Shown: positions 21,656-34,510, counted from the stretch's first letter. The stretch is 64,000 nt of DNA from Dichetophora obliterata (GCA_963920525.1 OY986439.1:21914819-21978818), one strand, 5' to 3'. The notes: a model not told the origin generated them from the letters alone. A program made the numbers and translations.

Positions 21656-24600
21656 TTATTAGATTGGACTGATTTTTAAATTCTTTTGAAAAATTCGTTT
21701 ATTTAACACAAATCAAACAAACAAAAAGCATGTCTGGAAGGTGTAAAAATAACGAATATTGCATGCAACTCGTTGCTATGCATGTATAATTATACTACAA
21801 TAATTATAAGAACATTTGCAGCACTCATGGAAAATCCCTAACTTTTTCAATAAATAAAATTCTTTGTAGACAATTGAATTGAAACTTCAATAGCCAAGTA
21901 AACAGCACTTTAGAATGGTGATTGCAATGCAGCTTAATGCAGCCGCATTGAATCTACACTTTTAGTCATGCCCAAACTTGTCTCGTCTAAATGAAATCAA
22001 TTTTATATCGTTTCATAACTGTCATTCTTTCGTTTCAGTGTTTTCTTGTTTTGTCACCACCAATTCGCCGCAAAATTCCATGATCATGATACGATCGCCA
22101 TGTCCATGACCATGTCAAACAAAACAAAATTTTATTATTATGAAATAAATTTAAAAGATGCCGAAAACAAAAAATCAGAAACCAAAGACATCTACAGAAA
22201 TAAATTGAGAATTCAGAACCCGACAAAGAGCTGAAAGTCAGCTTCAGGATGTACGCACATTAAATGCAATGCCTACAAGTATGCTTACATCGATTTATTT
22301 TTATAATTAATTGCATTTAAAATAATGAAATTACAATGTAAATACTATTATCTTATTTTAGTTATCATAAGAGTATTGTTGCCGTTGTAGATTATTCGCT
22401 AAAGAACTAATTTTTTGAAATAAAAATAAAAAAAGTTGTACAAAAACATATGTTGAATAGTGGGTGTTCGCTATTAAGAGCGATATGTGTATTTTCATTT
22501 TTGTGTGATCAGTTTGCAGGAAGTTTTTCTATTCAAAATATTTTGATAACGGATTTTACAAGAAATAAAAGTTGATGGTATGGTATGATGGATATAGTAT
22601 GATTAGTTGATGTTACATAACCATTAAGCTTTTCGAAATTGAATTAAAACATATTTAATGTACTCTAGCCATTAAATAAAATCGGACTTTTTTAGTAAGA
22701 CTATATAAAAACGGTCAATAAATTCATCACTTAAAAATCTCTAATTTTTTTGTTTAAAGCTACACAAAGCCACACACATATTTTTTTTAAGCAAGGACTC
22801 TTAACTGACTTACATTTCGAAAAATAATTATGACTTAAATAGCACAGTGAAAGTGTTAACTAGAAGGCTTTAATTCAATGAGCTCACGCTATTTGTTTAT
22901 AATTAAATGTTTCGTTAGCATAACAAATATAATTCAACATAAAATTTATTGTATTTTTATGTATCAAGAGGTACATTATTTTCCACGCAAGCAATAAACA
23001 TCTCTTTTTTTCTCACCAATCAATTAATTTAATTTAAAACAATTTGCAGCAATTTGCAATAAAATTATTTCGGACTGTTATTAAAGTTGCCAACAACAGC
23101 AATACTTTTTACTAAAGCATGCAATTTTAAACATGTAATATAAGCAACATTTGCTAACAATTACAAACATGCATGTTTTGGTTTTTTTTTTTGTACGCAC
23201 ATTTATATAAAACTTTACAACAAACAAGGCAACCAAACAAGTTGACTTCCTTTTTCATATCCTGAAACAAGATGCTGCATTGAGGCGCAAGTAAGCCACC
23301 ATTTCATGCTGCTGCAGCGATTTGCAGCAATTAAAATAATCAACAACACAATCGTAGCAACAAAATGTAGCGTACTCCTCGTAGTTATTCGTTTAAGAAA
23401 TGAATTCAATTTAATTCACTTGAAAATTTAAAAAAATGATATGCAAAAATTGAAAGCAAACACTTGAACGCTTTCACTTTCGCATTGATGGTGCGCGCAT
23501 GCGCAACAAACAAGCACTCGACTGGGGGCAAGATTAATGAGTGCGACCTAATCAAGATGAAAAAAGTGAAACATAATAAAAACAGCATTAAACAAAATAA
23601 AATTAAAGGCCGAAAAATTCAACATACAACAACAACAAGCAAAAAACACATCAATAATGGGCATCTTTATCAACAACCCAACCACAACAAAAACGCTGAG
23701 ATTAAAATATAAAATGTAAAAACAAGAAGTTTTTGATTAATGCAGCCAGCAGCACAAGTTCAAAACTGCTGCTGCTCCTCTGCTGCATAGCATCTATCAT
23801 GTGCAGCTCATTTGTGGTGTGGTGAGCAGCATGCGCCTGACCCACATTGCAGTCAAAGATGCGGCTGATGTTTAATTGGTAAGGCACATGAAGCATAAAA
23901 AAAAACAGAATTATGCATGCACGCTGGTGAGTGTGTCTAAGCGAAGCTAAATAGGCTGAGTCAAGAAGCTAAATGAAGCCACTTCCGTTTGTGAATAACG
24001 ATTGTGAGTAAAACCATGAAATGACATGGAAAATTCTGGCTATAAAACACTGAAATGGCCACATTTTCAATTGCAATCTCTTCTTCGAACGTAAAATGAA
24101 ATAAAATCCTGAAATTTATTCACGCCAAACGAAAGATTTGAGCAACGAACTTATTGCTGCTGCCAATTTGCTATCGAAACGAACTTGTTGTGCCACTTCA
24201 ATATTTTGTAATATTTAAATATTACAAAACCCTAAGCAAATCACATTTATTTATTTCTTTACATTTGAATCAATGCTTGAAATTGTGAAATAGATATTTT
24301 TCAGTTGCAACTTTAATCAACATCTCGAACTTGTTTTGAAAAATTAGAGAAAAACCAATCGTAGAAAAAACCCAAAATTTTAATATTTTGCAAGCATTTT
24401 ATTTTGAGCATAACGCATCCGTATTACATTTATGTGCATGCGTAACAGATTGACACAGCTGCATATCAAACAACGATGACAAAACAGAGCCATCTGATGG
24501 ATTTTAAATGCTTGCCGCCATAGTTGCAGTAGCTAATACTGCACTTTTTTGATACAATAACGAAGCACATTATTTGTTGATGCTTCATTAAGCCATGTTT

Positions 24601-24698
24601 TTCTGTTTGATGATTGCAAATAATTTTTATAGCATGGTTAAAAAAAGAAATTTTCTCCCATAAAAGCTTGAAAAGCTGAATTATTATTAGAAAAAAAT
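21656..24698. other. AT-rich non-coding stretch
   Basis: No gene is supported. Short frames at 22035-22234 and 23215-23896 occur on both strands and have no motif. GC-richer patches near 23480-23560 and 23750-23900 (CAGC-rich) could be regulatory, but nothing specific is seen. Confidence 0.55.
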
Positions 24699-26505
24699 TT
24701 AACTCAATGAAAATATTGATGTCTCAATACACCAATTATTTGCTTTATTGTGCTAAATTACGCGATAAGTCTGAAAAACAAAAGACTTAAGCGACAAACG
24801 GGCTGAAGCAAACTAAAGACTTAAGCAACAAACTTGCTTATATTGCATGCAAAATGAAAGACTTAAGACACGAACTTGTTTCGGCTCCTCTGAGAAGAGT
24901 TATTTAAAATGCCTAAATTAATGAGAAATTCTAATAAAATTGACTTAATTTTTATATTCTAAGTTCAAAAAAACCTTGTATATTATACACAAATTTTTTT
25001 CTCAACGAATTTTTTTTTTTTTATATATAAGCTCGAGCAAAATTCTTTATACTTTTCAACACAAAACAAGCAAAACTGAAAAATTAACGCAAACTTTCAT
25101 GCTTGACCGATGTAAATAACAAACTGTAAGATTTTTAATATTTTCTTTAACTTGCTTTTATGCTGCAATTAAGTATAACAGCCCCACAGCTCAGCTGTTT
25201 TGAAGCTCAACATTAAGCAATTGTTAATTTAGAAAATATAACAAGTAATGCAAGAGCACAAAAAACTATATGTTAACAATATTAATTTTCTTTCTTTTTA
25301 TCGCTAATAATCTTTCAGGTCTTCGAGTCAAGTTGTTGGTTGGTGTAGCTTTTATGCTGGGTAAACATGTTAATTGAAGTGTACCCAGCAAACGCTTATG
25401 CTTGATTATAAGCATTTGAAGCACGACTTAGGAGAAACAAAAATATTCGCAACATTAACTTTAAACTAAGAGCATAATTTGCAAAGATGTAAATTCTTAT
25501 TTCTAGAGTATGCAAAAAAAAAAATCAAGTTCATAAAATGTTAAAATAATGAACGTAATTTAATCTTTAAGATATTTAAATGATTTTTTAACCGGATTTA
25601 TGTACACGTAAATTAAATAGAAATGCAATTTTGCAACGTGTTGCAAAGGAAGTTGAGCAAAATCAAGCTAAAGGAAATGAAAGCATGCTGCCCAAGTTGT
25701 TTTTGTTGGTGTTGTCGAAAGGAAATATTTTACCGTTATTGGTTAATGCAATGGAAATTAAAATGATGCCATGTCTTAGCAAAGACAGCTAACAGCAGTT
25801 GATACAAGCGCTTATGACTGCCATTCATGTTTTATTTCGAATGTATGTAAATAAAATTTGAAAAATCTTTAGTTTAGTATAAAGTTTCTCAGTTTTAGGT
25901 ATTCGAAAAATCAGCATTATTGTTATTTCAAACTATTGCTTCACGAACTTATTTATCATTAAGCCCAAATATAATTTGATAAATTATTTTTTAAAATTAA
26001 TAAAAATAATATATTAATTAAAATATGCCATCAATTATTTTTCATTCATTTCATTCATTTTTCATCGTTTACTAAAAACGATTTAAATTCTTGGATTATT
26101 CGGAAATGCGTTTTTATTTTGTGTTGAAAAATATAGAGAATTTCGCTCGAGTTGACAAGACTTAAATTTATTTAAACAAAAAATTCGATGACAAAAAAAT
26201 TCTGTAAATTTTTTCAGGCTTTTTTTAACTTATAGTAAAAAAAATTAAGTCACTTTAATAAGAATTTCTCATTAATTTAGGCAGTTTAAATAACTCTTCT
26301 CATATGAGCCAAACGAAGTTCGTGTCTTAAGTCTTTCATATTTGTATGCAATATAAACAAGTGTGTTGCTTAAGTCTTTGGTTTGCTGCAGCCATAGCAG
26401 CAAGTTTTTCGCTTAAGTCTTTTGTTTTTGAGACTTGTCGCGTAATGAAGCATAATAAAGGCAATAATTGGTGTATTGAGACATTAATATTTTCATTGGG
26501 TTAAC
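24699..26505. mobile_element. Foldback element with ~380-bp arms and a 1 kb core
   Basis: The stretch 24699-25075 is repeated in inverse orientation at 26112-26505. Outer ends read TTAACTCAATGAAAATATT and its imperfect complement. Each arm holds three spaced GACTTAAG motifs followed by C(G/A)(A/C)CAAAC-like or ACACGAAC strings. The ~1 kb core has no coding potential. No clear target-site duplication was found, so the class is undefined. Confidence 0.6.
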
Positions 26506-27167
26506 TTTTTTTTATATTTTGCCGAATATTTGACAACACTTGTAAAAAGTGAGACAAAGCCCAAAAAACTTTCACTGCCTCTGTACCTACTGTTTATATG
26601 CGCAAATAAATTTTCTAAACACACATTTTTGCTTCAGATTATTCAATGTTTTCTTTAAAAAGAAAATTCAAACTTTTATGAACGCTCAAATTTGAAGAAA
26701 ACAATTTTGCATTTCAATAGCATCAATTATATTTTTGTTTAACAGTGTTTATTTTTTTCTTCTACATTGTTATTATCACCATGCGGATAATATTATTTCA
26801 GAATATTAGTTTTGACTAATAATATAGTAAGATGTCATCCTGGTTTTTAAAATATTTATAATGTTTTCCTACATCAGGTATTTCAAAAGTGTTTGTAAAG
26901 TTACGTTGCACATAAGTTCCAAATCAAAAAAAGACGGCCAAAAACTCAAGGAGTTGTATAATCTGCATAAAAATTATGGATATTAAGGCTTTTGAGGTCG
27001 CTAAGCACGAATCTAAATCTAAAGTCAAAAATTCTAAATCTTAAATGGCGGCTTTAAAATGGCGACCATGAGCATGGTAACTTTTCTAATAACTATATTA
27101 TGCATTTAAAATTTGGTGCACCGAAAGTTTTAAGGGGTCGCTGATTATGAGTCTGAAGTCAAAAATT
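26506..27167. other. Non-coding stretch with GTCAAAAATTCT repeats
   Basis: No gene is seen. Two similar strings around AAGTCAAAAATTCT lie near 27020 and 27155, with ATGGCGG/ATGGCGACC-like words between them, suggesting an old interspersed repeat upstream of the LINE. Confidence 0.45.
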
Positions 27168-29545
27168 CTATCATTAATTGGTCCGAATGTTGGTTTCTTA
27201 GTACTGTTAATGAGAAGTTGTATTTTTTTAGTAATATAATTTGTAAATTATTTGAGTTGTATGTTCCATTGACTACACGTCGTGTCTCTAACAGAAGTTG
27301 TCCCTGGTTTACAAATAATGTTAAATTGGCCCTGAAAAAACGTAATAAAACTTATAATCGTTAGAAGAGAAACCCGACAACATCTAATTGGGAACAGCAC
27401 AAAAGAGCTAGAAATGAAGCTAACTGCATTGTTAAATTGTCTAAACGCACTTTTTTCATGTCGAAGCTAAGTTTAGCACAACCTTCCAAAAATCTTTGGA
27501 ACAATTTAAGACAGGCTGGAGTATGTAATGTGAAATCCGATGATTTTCTAATTGATCCTAATATTCTTAATGATTATTTTATCGCTACCTCAACATCTAC
27601 TTATAACACTTCTGTCGATAATACGATAGGTTTTACTACCGAAAGGCCATGTAATGTTCAGTTTGTTGCTGTAAATGAGTGTGATGTTGCTCGTTGCGTT
27701 AATAATGTTAAATCAAATGCAGTGGGTGAAGATGGAATAGCTATTAAATTTATAAAAATAATTTTACCTTTCATCATAAGCCTTTTGACACACATAATGA
27801 ATCACTGTTTCACAAGTTCTTGGTTCCCTGATGCGTGGAAAGCTGCTACAATCATTCCTATAGCTAAAAAACCCAATGCCTGTGAACCGTGTGATTTTCG
27901 TCCGGTAAGTCTTTTACCAGCTTTTTTAAAAGTATGTGAGTCTCACATGGCTGTACAAATCTCCGAACACATTAGAAAATTTAACCTTATGTCACCACTT
28001 CAATCTGGTTTTCGACCTGGCCGCAGCTGCTCTACAGCTATTGTGAAGATCCTAGATGACATAAGATTATCATATGATATGGGGCATATAAGCTTGCTTT
28101 GCATGTTGGACTTTTCAAAAGCATTTGACTCTGTTGACCATTTATTACTATGTCAAAAACTAGAACTTAATTTTGGGTTTTCTATTACTGCGGTCCGTCT
28201 GTTATATAATTACTTAGTTGGAAGGTCTCAAAGAGTAAGGGTGGGAAATAGTCTGTCTGCTTTTAAGAATTTATCCTGTGGAGTTCCTCAAGGCTCGGTG
28301 CTTGGTCCGCTTTTATTTTCAATGTTTCTTAATGATATTTTCAGCAAATGCCGTCATGTAACCATGCATGCATATGCTGATGATCTTCAGCTGTACTTGT
28401 CCAAACCAATTGATCTTGTTGATGATTTATGTATTGAGGTAAATGAAGACTTGAGTAAAATAGTAGATTGGGCTAAAGCTAATAAGCTTAATCTTAACCC
28501 TCTTAAATCATTTGTTCTGCCGATTTTTAAGTCTAGATACTCTTTTTCTTATATACCAGCCATTTTTCTGAATGGAGTCGACTTGAAATTTATAGGTAAA
28601 GTTAAAAATCTCGGTTACTATATTAACTCCTCACTTTCCTGTGAAGATCATATAAACTCTGTTGTTTGTAAAGTTTACTATATCCTACGGAACCTGAGGA
28701 GAACTGCATCATTTGTGCCTGTTGAGACTAGAAGAAAGCTAGTGGTTCAACTCATAATGCCAATAATTTCCTACTCAGAAGTTGTATACAGTAAGCTTGA
28801 TTCGAGGTCAAAGCTTAAGTTACAACTTGTGTTTAATAATGCTGTCAGATACGTTTATGGTCTTAAAAAGTTTGACCGTATAAGTCATTTGAGCAATCGA
28901 GTACTTGGTTGCAATATTTTCAATTATTTGGATGCTAGAAACTGTATTTTTTTGCATAACTTGATTTATACACAAACTCCTAATTACTTATTTAATAAGT
29001 TACAGTTTTGTAGATCGACCAGAAATATGAACCTTGTAATTCCTGTATACAATTTTTTGATTTCTAACAGACTCTTTTTTGTGAACGCTATCAGAATGTG
29101 GAATTCGCTACCTTCAAGAATCAAAAGTATCCGAAATAAGCACAACTTTAAGCATGCAATATTCCAACACTTTACTTGATACCATCTTTCTTCTTTCTTC
29201 TATTTTCTATTTTATTAATGTTATCTTCTTAATTATTTGATAAAGTTCCTTAAAGGTAATTTATACATAAGTCTAAATTCAATTCAATTATAATTTATTG
29301 TTAAAATTAAAGCTTATAACTAAATTTAATTTCTTGAGTCAAATGCATTTGTTTGCTGATTATAACTTAAATTTAAAATTTAAAGTTAAATTTAGTCGTT
29401 GCTTACAATTTTTTTTTTTAATTTAAAATAAGTAATTTAAAATTTTTTGTTTATATTTATTTGTTGGTTATAACTTGTTGTTATTCTTTGATTTCTTACT
29501 GCATTTAAAAGACTTTGTCTTATATGCGAACATGATAATTAAATT
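27168..29545 (+). CDS. LINE-C: 5'-truncated Jockey-like LINE with a long open RT frame
   Basis: The open frame 27437-29179 encodes 580 residues (nominal start is a TTG; there is no ATG at the boundary, so this is a continuation). RT signatures are in order: VKSNAVGEDG (91-100), DFRPVSLLPA (153-162), LQSGFRPGRSC (188-198), MLDFSKAFD (223-231), GVPQGSVLGPLLF (282-294) and HAYADDLQLY (311-320). These are followed by a thumb and C-terminal region ending in WNSLPSRIKS. Upstream, 27168-27436 continues the same ORF2 (CPWFTNNVKLALKK) but carries a TAG at 27363-27365. The endonuclease is missing, so the copy is 5'-truncated and cannot mobilise itself. The A/T-rich 3' end stops at about 29545 in TAAATAAATAAATA. 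Confidence 0.85.
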
Positions 29546-29614
29546 AAATAAATAAATATGAATTGTGAAAATATGAATTGTGAATTCGAAATTCAAAATG
29601 ACGGCCAAGAACTA

Positions 29615-30350
29615 ACTTTTGACGTTACGCATCAATGTGTTTTAAATTCAGTTCCTCTGTCGGATTTTAGAACCTTGAAGCAACCATACTTGAGTATAAA
29701 CTGTTCAACCAGGGTTAGAGCAATAGTTTCTGCATCTTTTGATTCCATGGGATAAGCTACAAATTTGGAAAGTTCACTACAAATTTGGAAAGTTCACACT
29801 GTATTATTATTTACATATACCCATCATTCAAGGACATTCTCAAAGATTCTACAGTATCTATGGAAATTATTCCAAAAGTTGTATTGGTGTTTTGGTTATT
29901 GTAAGGGTTTTTTTAATTTTTTTAGTTTGTTTATTTAATGCACATTGTTTACAGTCTGTAACAAACTGTTTGACCATTTTACTCAAATTTTTTCAAACGT
30001 AGCGCTGCTTTAACTTATTTATAGTTTTTCGTATGCCTAAATGACCACCGCACGGTGAATAGTGAAATTCTTGAATAAGTTTGTATATAATTATGTCATC
30101 CTTTATTCTTTTAGGCGATTTGTATACTAATATTTTATACTTACACAATGGGATACTGTGCAGCATGAGATACAATGGGATACTATTCTTAATTCTCTCT
30201 GGAAATTCTTTATTAAATTCTTCTTTTGTTAAAACATTGAATATTTTAGCATCCTCATTAAGAGCTAGTTCGTAAATTTTATACTTCCTTATAGTAAGTA
30301 ATATCTTCTCCAAAATTCAATCTAGTTTCTTTTTTGGATTATCGTTATAT
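29615..30350 (-). pseudogene. Gypsy-type integrase fragment
   Basis: Residues encoded at 30313-29993 include the HHCC zinc-binding segment (EFHYSPCGGHLGIRKTINKL, continuing past the frame end to CxxC-like KQFVTDCKQC). The catalytic-core part follows in other frames: SIDTVESL (about 29860), then ETIALTLVEQFILKYG and LKSDRGTEFK (about 29720-29630) with an expected catalytic Asp. A 21-bp unit with TACAAATTTGGAAAGTTCAC is tandemly doubled at 29757-29798 and splits the core. Confidence 0.65.
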
Positions 30351-31587
30351 TTAACTAGCATAAAAGCCTATCTTAAGACACGTCCTCCGCACACTTCCTT
30401 TTTGGAGCCTTTTGCCAAAAGCACTTTTTTCTCTTTTTAAAGCTTGATTTTAAATACATTAGATTTTTGCAAAATACAAATGTACCACTTCAAATAACAC
30501 TTTACGTATTGAAGCAGTGTTTAAAAATTAGTTCAAGTTTAAAAATGCAAACAGTGGGGTTTGGTAGCAATCATATTCATACACAACTTTACAAACTGGC
30601 CTTGCAACCTTCATATACGTAGCAACTCAGGTGTCGTTTCGCAACTGATACAATTGTATTATTTGGTATAATCGATTCAAAAGAATTTCATTAAATTCGT
30701 CAAAACTTTTTTATAAAAGGATGAAAAGAAGAGGCAGTTATATCAAAAACGTACTATTGTAAAAACCCAATAAAAAAAAAAACTCGGGTTCGGTAAAAAA
30801 ATTTTTTTGTTCGAAATTTTATGACTACTTCGAAAGTAGCATTTACTACAAAAATGTGATACATGTTCATCGCAGCTGGTAAATTTTAATAGGGGTATTC
30901 ACGATTCAGTGCACTTGCCAGTACAGTTGAAGACTGAAGCAAATGTATACTTGTGCACATTGAAAATTTTGACAGCTTTGAAAAAAGTAATAGTGGCGTA
31001 TTCACGAAAACCCAACTGCACAATTGCGAAAGTCCTTCAGTCCTCAACTGCACAGGCAAGTGCAGTGAATCGTGAATAGCCCTAATAAAGTGAATCTAAA
31101 GAGTGCTTTAAAATTGTCCATGGCCGATTGCCATGTTTGTAGTTTGCTTTCAACTTCAACAAATCTTCTTTTGGCCTGCCTTAATAAATATATAATTTAA
31201 TAAATTCAATGAATTTAATATATATAAATAATTAACTACAAACTTGTAGTATGCCATTTTGATTACTACTCAAAATCAGTAGCAAACACTACTTTTATTC
31301 ATACCAATCCAGCTAATTTGTAATAAGTTCGAAACAGCTGATTCTTGTAGTGTAGTAAAGAGCACTATATTCATATAAACTAACTACTTTTGAAGGTTTT
31401 TTATTTTGAATTGTAGTAAAGTCGAATCTGCTACTTTTATTCAAACGGGCCATTGTCACTGATAAATATCAAATATATGTGCATACTTTCAGGCTGAACA
31501 TTTTGTCTTGTAAAATTACTTTACTGTATTTAAAATAATTACAATTTGAGAAGTACTGTGTGGAGCAGCATGCTTGCCTTTTATGTA
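30351..31587. other. Unresolved insertion within the gypsy linker
   Basis: About 1.2 kb separates the RNase H/linker part from the integrase part. It contains the MITE at 30891-31083 and several ACTACTTT / GTAGTAAA-like strings, but no gene. The outer boundaries of the insertion are not defined. Confidence 0.4.
30891..31083. mobile_element. MITE with AGGG(G/C)TATTCACGAT ends and AAT duplication
   Basis: The left end AGGGGTATTCACGATTCA and the right end (reverse complement AGGGCTATTCACGATTCA) pair over about 50 bases, as far as GACTGAAG. The flanks are AAT at 30888-30890 and AAT at 31084-31086. It has no coding capacity. Confidence 0.8.
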
Positions 31588-31646
31588 TTAAGATGTTTGA
31601 GAGATATCGGACACGGAGCAGCGTGCTTGCTTTTTATATATTAAGA
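31558..31646. repeat. 53-bp-spaced direct duplication
   Basis: GGAGCAGC(A/G)TGCTTGC, followed by TTTTAT(G/A)TATTAAGAT, occurs twice, starting about 53 bases apart, at the right edge of the unresolved insertion. It may be a local slip or a relic of the insertion event. Confidence 0.5.
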
Positions 31647-32299
31647 TTACGATCTCATTTTCTTTGTATTCAGCTAACACTTTCTTTATGTTCGTGTCGA
31701 CAATAAGTTTTAATTTTTTCATATTTTGTATATCCGTTAAGGAAGTACAATTCCAAATGTAAATCTGTTTTGGCTTTTTTGTAGTATTGCATTTACTCAT
31801 GCAGTTCGTTTCTCTGTTTTGCATACTTCTAGTCACTATTAATGTTCGTTTCGTTCGTTCCAACGTCCTCTGTAGTTGGAATCATTGATTTTAAAATGTC
31901 AGAATCTAGTTTTATTCGAGATAATGCATCAGCATTTGTGTTCATTTTACATTTTTTATATGTGATTTCAAAGTCGTAATCTGACAAATCTAGTCTAATT
32001 CTTTTGAGTTTATATGAAGAGTTTTTATGGGTGAATAGTGCTAACAAAGGTCGATGGTCCATAACTACAAAAAAAAAATTTTCCATATAGATATGGTCGA
32101 AATTGATTAATTTCCCAGTGTTTAGCTAGCAGTTATTTTTCTATTACTGGCTTTTTTATTTCATGTTTGTTTAGAGATCGGCTGGCGAAAGATATGAGTA
32201 AATCCTTTCCCATTTCTCCTTGTGATAGTATTGCGCTATGTGCATAATTAGATGCATCAGTGGTAAGCACGAACTCTTTCCCAAAATCCTGATATTGTT
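31588..32299 (-). pseudogene. Gypsy-type RNase H and linker fragment
   Basis: The start of RNase H (TTDASNYAHSAILSQGEMG) is encoded at about 32270-32200. The end is in frame 32086-31829, with DHRPLLALFTH, YKLKRIRLDLSDYDFEITYK and TNADALSRI. The linker follows in the overlapping frame 31863-31588 (TRSMQNRE). The upstream frame is interrupted by the LTR-like insert. Confidence 0.7.
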
Positions 32300-32305
32300 A
32301 AATTT

Positions 32306-32815
32306 TTGGCTGTTATATACGCTCTGTTAACACAGCAGAAGATGCCTATGTGTGTCAGCCAAGGCACACATGTTGAGGCATAAGCAGTTGGGCTCATGTC
32401 ACAATCAATGACCTAGTCATGAGTTGTGCTAACTTAATATATTGTAGCGTTTTTTATATTACGCAATTATAGCGTATGCATTTTAACTAAATTAAAATGT
32501 ATTCAACTTTTTGTTATTTGTAAGCGTTTTTATTTTTACGCAACCATTAAATTAGCGTATGCATTCTTTTGTAATTAAATTATATGTGTTATAGTTTTTG
32601 TTTATTTTTGAATGCAGTATAAGCATTTTTTCTTTATAAAAGGCTTATAAGAATTAAATAACTTGTCAGAACAAAATGTGAGGTTTCTTTTAATGGTGTG
32701 TCAAGCAACTGGTCTTAGTGGTTCAACTAAGGTCCAAACAGATCGAAATCAAGCAGCAAAAAATTAATGGTTTTAGTGATTCTACTAAGGTCCATTCCTT
32801 GAAGATTTTGATACA
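32306..32815. mobile_element. LTR-like insert splitting the gypsy RT/RNase H
   Basis: The insert is about 510 bases and interrupts pol between FTELKERV and QDFGKEFVLTTD. It is flanked by AAATTT at 32300-32305 and AAATTT at 32816-32821. It contains TGTTATATACGCTCTGTTAA near its left end and a TATAAAAGG near 32636-32644, which suggests a solo LTR. A repeated TTCAACTAAGGTCCA / TTCTACTAAGGTCCA lies near the right end. The TG...CA termini could not be fixed, so the class is tentative. Confidence 0.4.
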
Positions 32816-33137
32816 AATTTACACGCTCTTTCAATTCTGTAAAGGCTGTTTGACATTGTTCAGTCCAGATGAATTATGTGTTCTTTTTTAGTAGGTTATT
32901 AAGAGGTTTAGCTATCTCTGCAAAATATTTTATAAATCGGCGATAATAATTACAAAAGGCTACAAATTGTCTTGTTCTTCCTCGTTGGTTGGAATAGGAT
33001 ATTTTTCTACAGTTTTGCATTTTTTAGGGTCAGTTCTAACGCCTTTTTCTGTGATTAAGTGGCCTAGATATATTACTTCAGGTTTTAAAATTACACATTT
33101 CTTTGGATTTAGTTTTAAGTTATATTTTCGTAGTCTA
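32816..33137 (-). pseudogene. Gypsy-type RT, C-terminal part
   Basis: The minus-strand frame from the TIR element boundary encodes LRKYNLKLNPKKCVIL, then VIYLGHLITEKGVRTDPKK, the standard post-catalytic RT segment. TEQCQTAFTELKER follows at about 32870-32830. Confidence 0.75.
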
Positions 33138-34508
33138 CACACAGAAAAAAAATTGTAAAATCAACTAGAAACATAATAATTTTACATATTTCCCCAATGA
33201 TTTTGCTTCATAGAGATTTATAGTAAAATCATTGTGATTTTCATGTAAGAATCGCAACAAATTTTCATTATGAAATCATGTAAAATCATTATCATGATCG
33301 TGTTGAATCATTATGAAATCATGTGAAATAATTATGACTATCATGTTGATTCATTATGAAATCATGTAAAATCATTATGATGGTCATGTTGAGTCATTAT
33401 GAAGTCATGTAAAATCATTATGATGATCAAATTGTTTCATTATGACATCATGTAAAATCATTATGATGGTCTTGTTGAATCATTATAAAATCATGAAATC
33501 CAGCTGAATCCTAACCTCATTTTGAAATAAAAAGAACTTAAAGGTGATTTTATTTTTTTTATTGAAAAATATAAAAGAAATTGACGACGTATAATTATAA
33601 AACTTTATTTCTTCTAATATAAACATACCTCATTTTTTCTAAAACTAAATAACTTTTCTCTGAAACGTGCACGAAGTCCAATGGGTGGTATAGCTTCCTG
33701 AATATCTTCCTTAGATAAATACCTTGAGCTTTTGTAGTCAATTGAAGATTCTTAAAAAAATAACATTTTGAAATTCAAAATTAAATACACTGGTGCATTG
33801 CATAAATGAATTTAGGAACTCATTCTTAATCATATTTTGGGGATACTTACTTTTCAAGTAATGTTTCACTTCCGACAAATTAAATTGTTTTAATAGTTCG
33901 TCGAGCTAAGCCTCATAGTTATCTTCATGGATAATAATATTTTCGAAAAACACCACATTACCTTCTGCTTCATCTACCACCACTAGCACTTCTTCACTTG
34001 TATTTTCCATTAAAGACTTTTAATTTTTGCACGACGCTACATGTAACTCGCTATTAAACTTCTGATATGCAAAAATTCACCAGAACTTAACGGAACTTCT
34101 TAAGCACGCTAACAATTTTTTTTTACATGATGCAATAATGATTTTACTAGATTCCATAATGATTCTACATGATGTCATAATGATTCTACATGAAATCATA
34201 ATGATTCTACATCAAATCATGTTGATTAACTTTTTACATGATTTTAATGATCTTAATGGATTTCATGATGATTTTACATGAAATCATAATGATTTTACTC
34301 TGCAAAATTAATACTAACACATACACACCATGGACGTGTGCGTGCGTGTTTTTTTACATGATTTTACAATGATTTTACATGAAATCACAATCATTTTACA
34401 TGAAATCACAATGATTTTAATGTTGCTGTCACCACGAAATATGAAATCATGTATAATGAAATCAACTATGCATCACAATGATTTTACTATGCAAAATTTT
34501 TCTGTGTG
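33138..34508. mobile_element. TA-flanked TIR element carrying a spliced SAM-like mini-gene
   Basis: The ends are CACACAGAAAAA at 33138 and the inverse TTTTTCTGTGTG at 34508, with TA at 33136-33137 and TA at 34509-34510. Conceptual removal with one TA restores the gypsy RT reading frame across the junction. Subterminal zones (33170-33500 and 34130-34500) are arrays of AAATCATGTAAAATCATTAT-like units in opposite orientation. The ~600 bp core holds the SAM-like gene. No transposase is encoded; the TA duplication points to Tc1/mariner-type mobilisation in trans. Confidence 0.75.
33629..34010 (-). pseudogene. Two-exon SAM-like ORF inside the TIR element
   Basis: Exon 1 (34010-33851) starts MENTSEEVLVVVDEAEGN and ends LSEVKHYLK before GTAAGTATCC. 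The intron is about 100 bases (33850-33751) and ends TTTTTTTAAG. Exon 2 (33750-33629) continues in frame with SSIDYKSSRYLSKEDIQEAI, PPIGLRARF and REKLFSFRKNE, then a possible second donor GTATGT. The LSxEDIxEAIPPxGLRxxF pattern is what I know from SAM-like N-terminal domains of insect transposon-linked proteins. A TAG at 33906-33908 interrupts exon 1, so this copy is probably dead. The function in the element is unknown. Confidence 0.55.
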
Positions 34509-34510
34509 TA

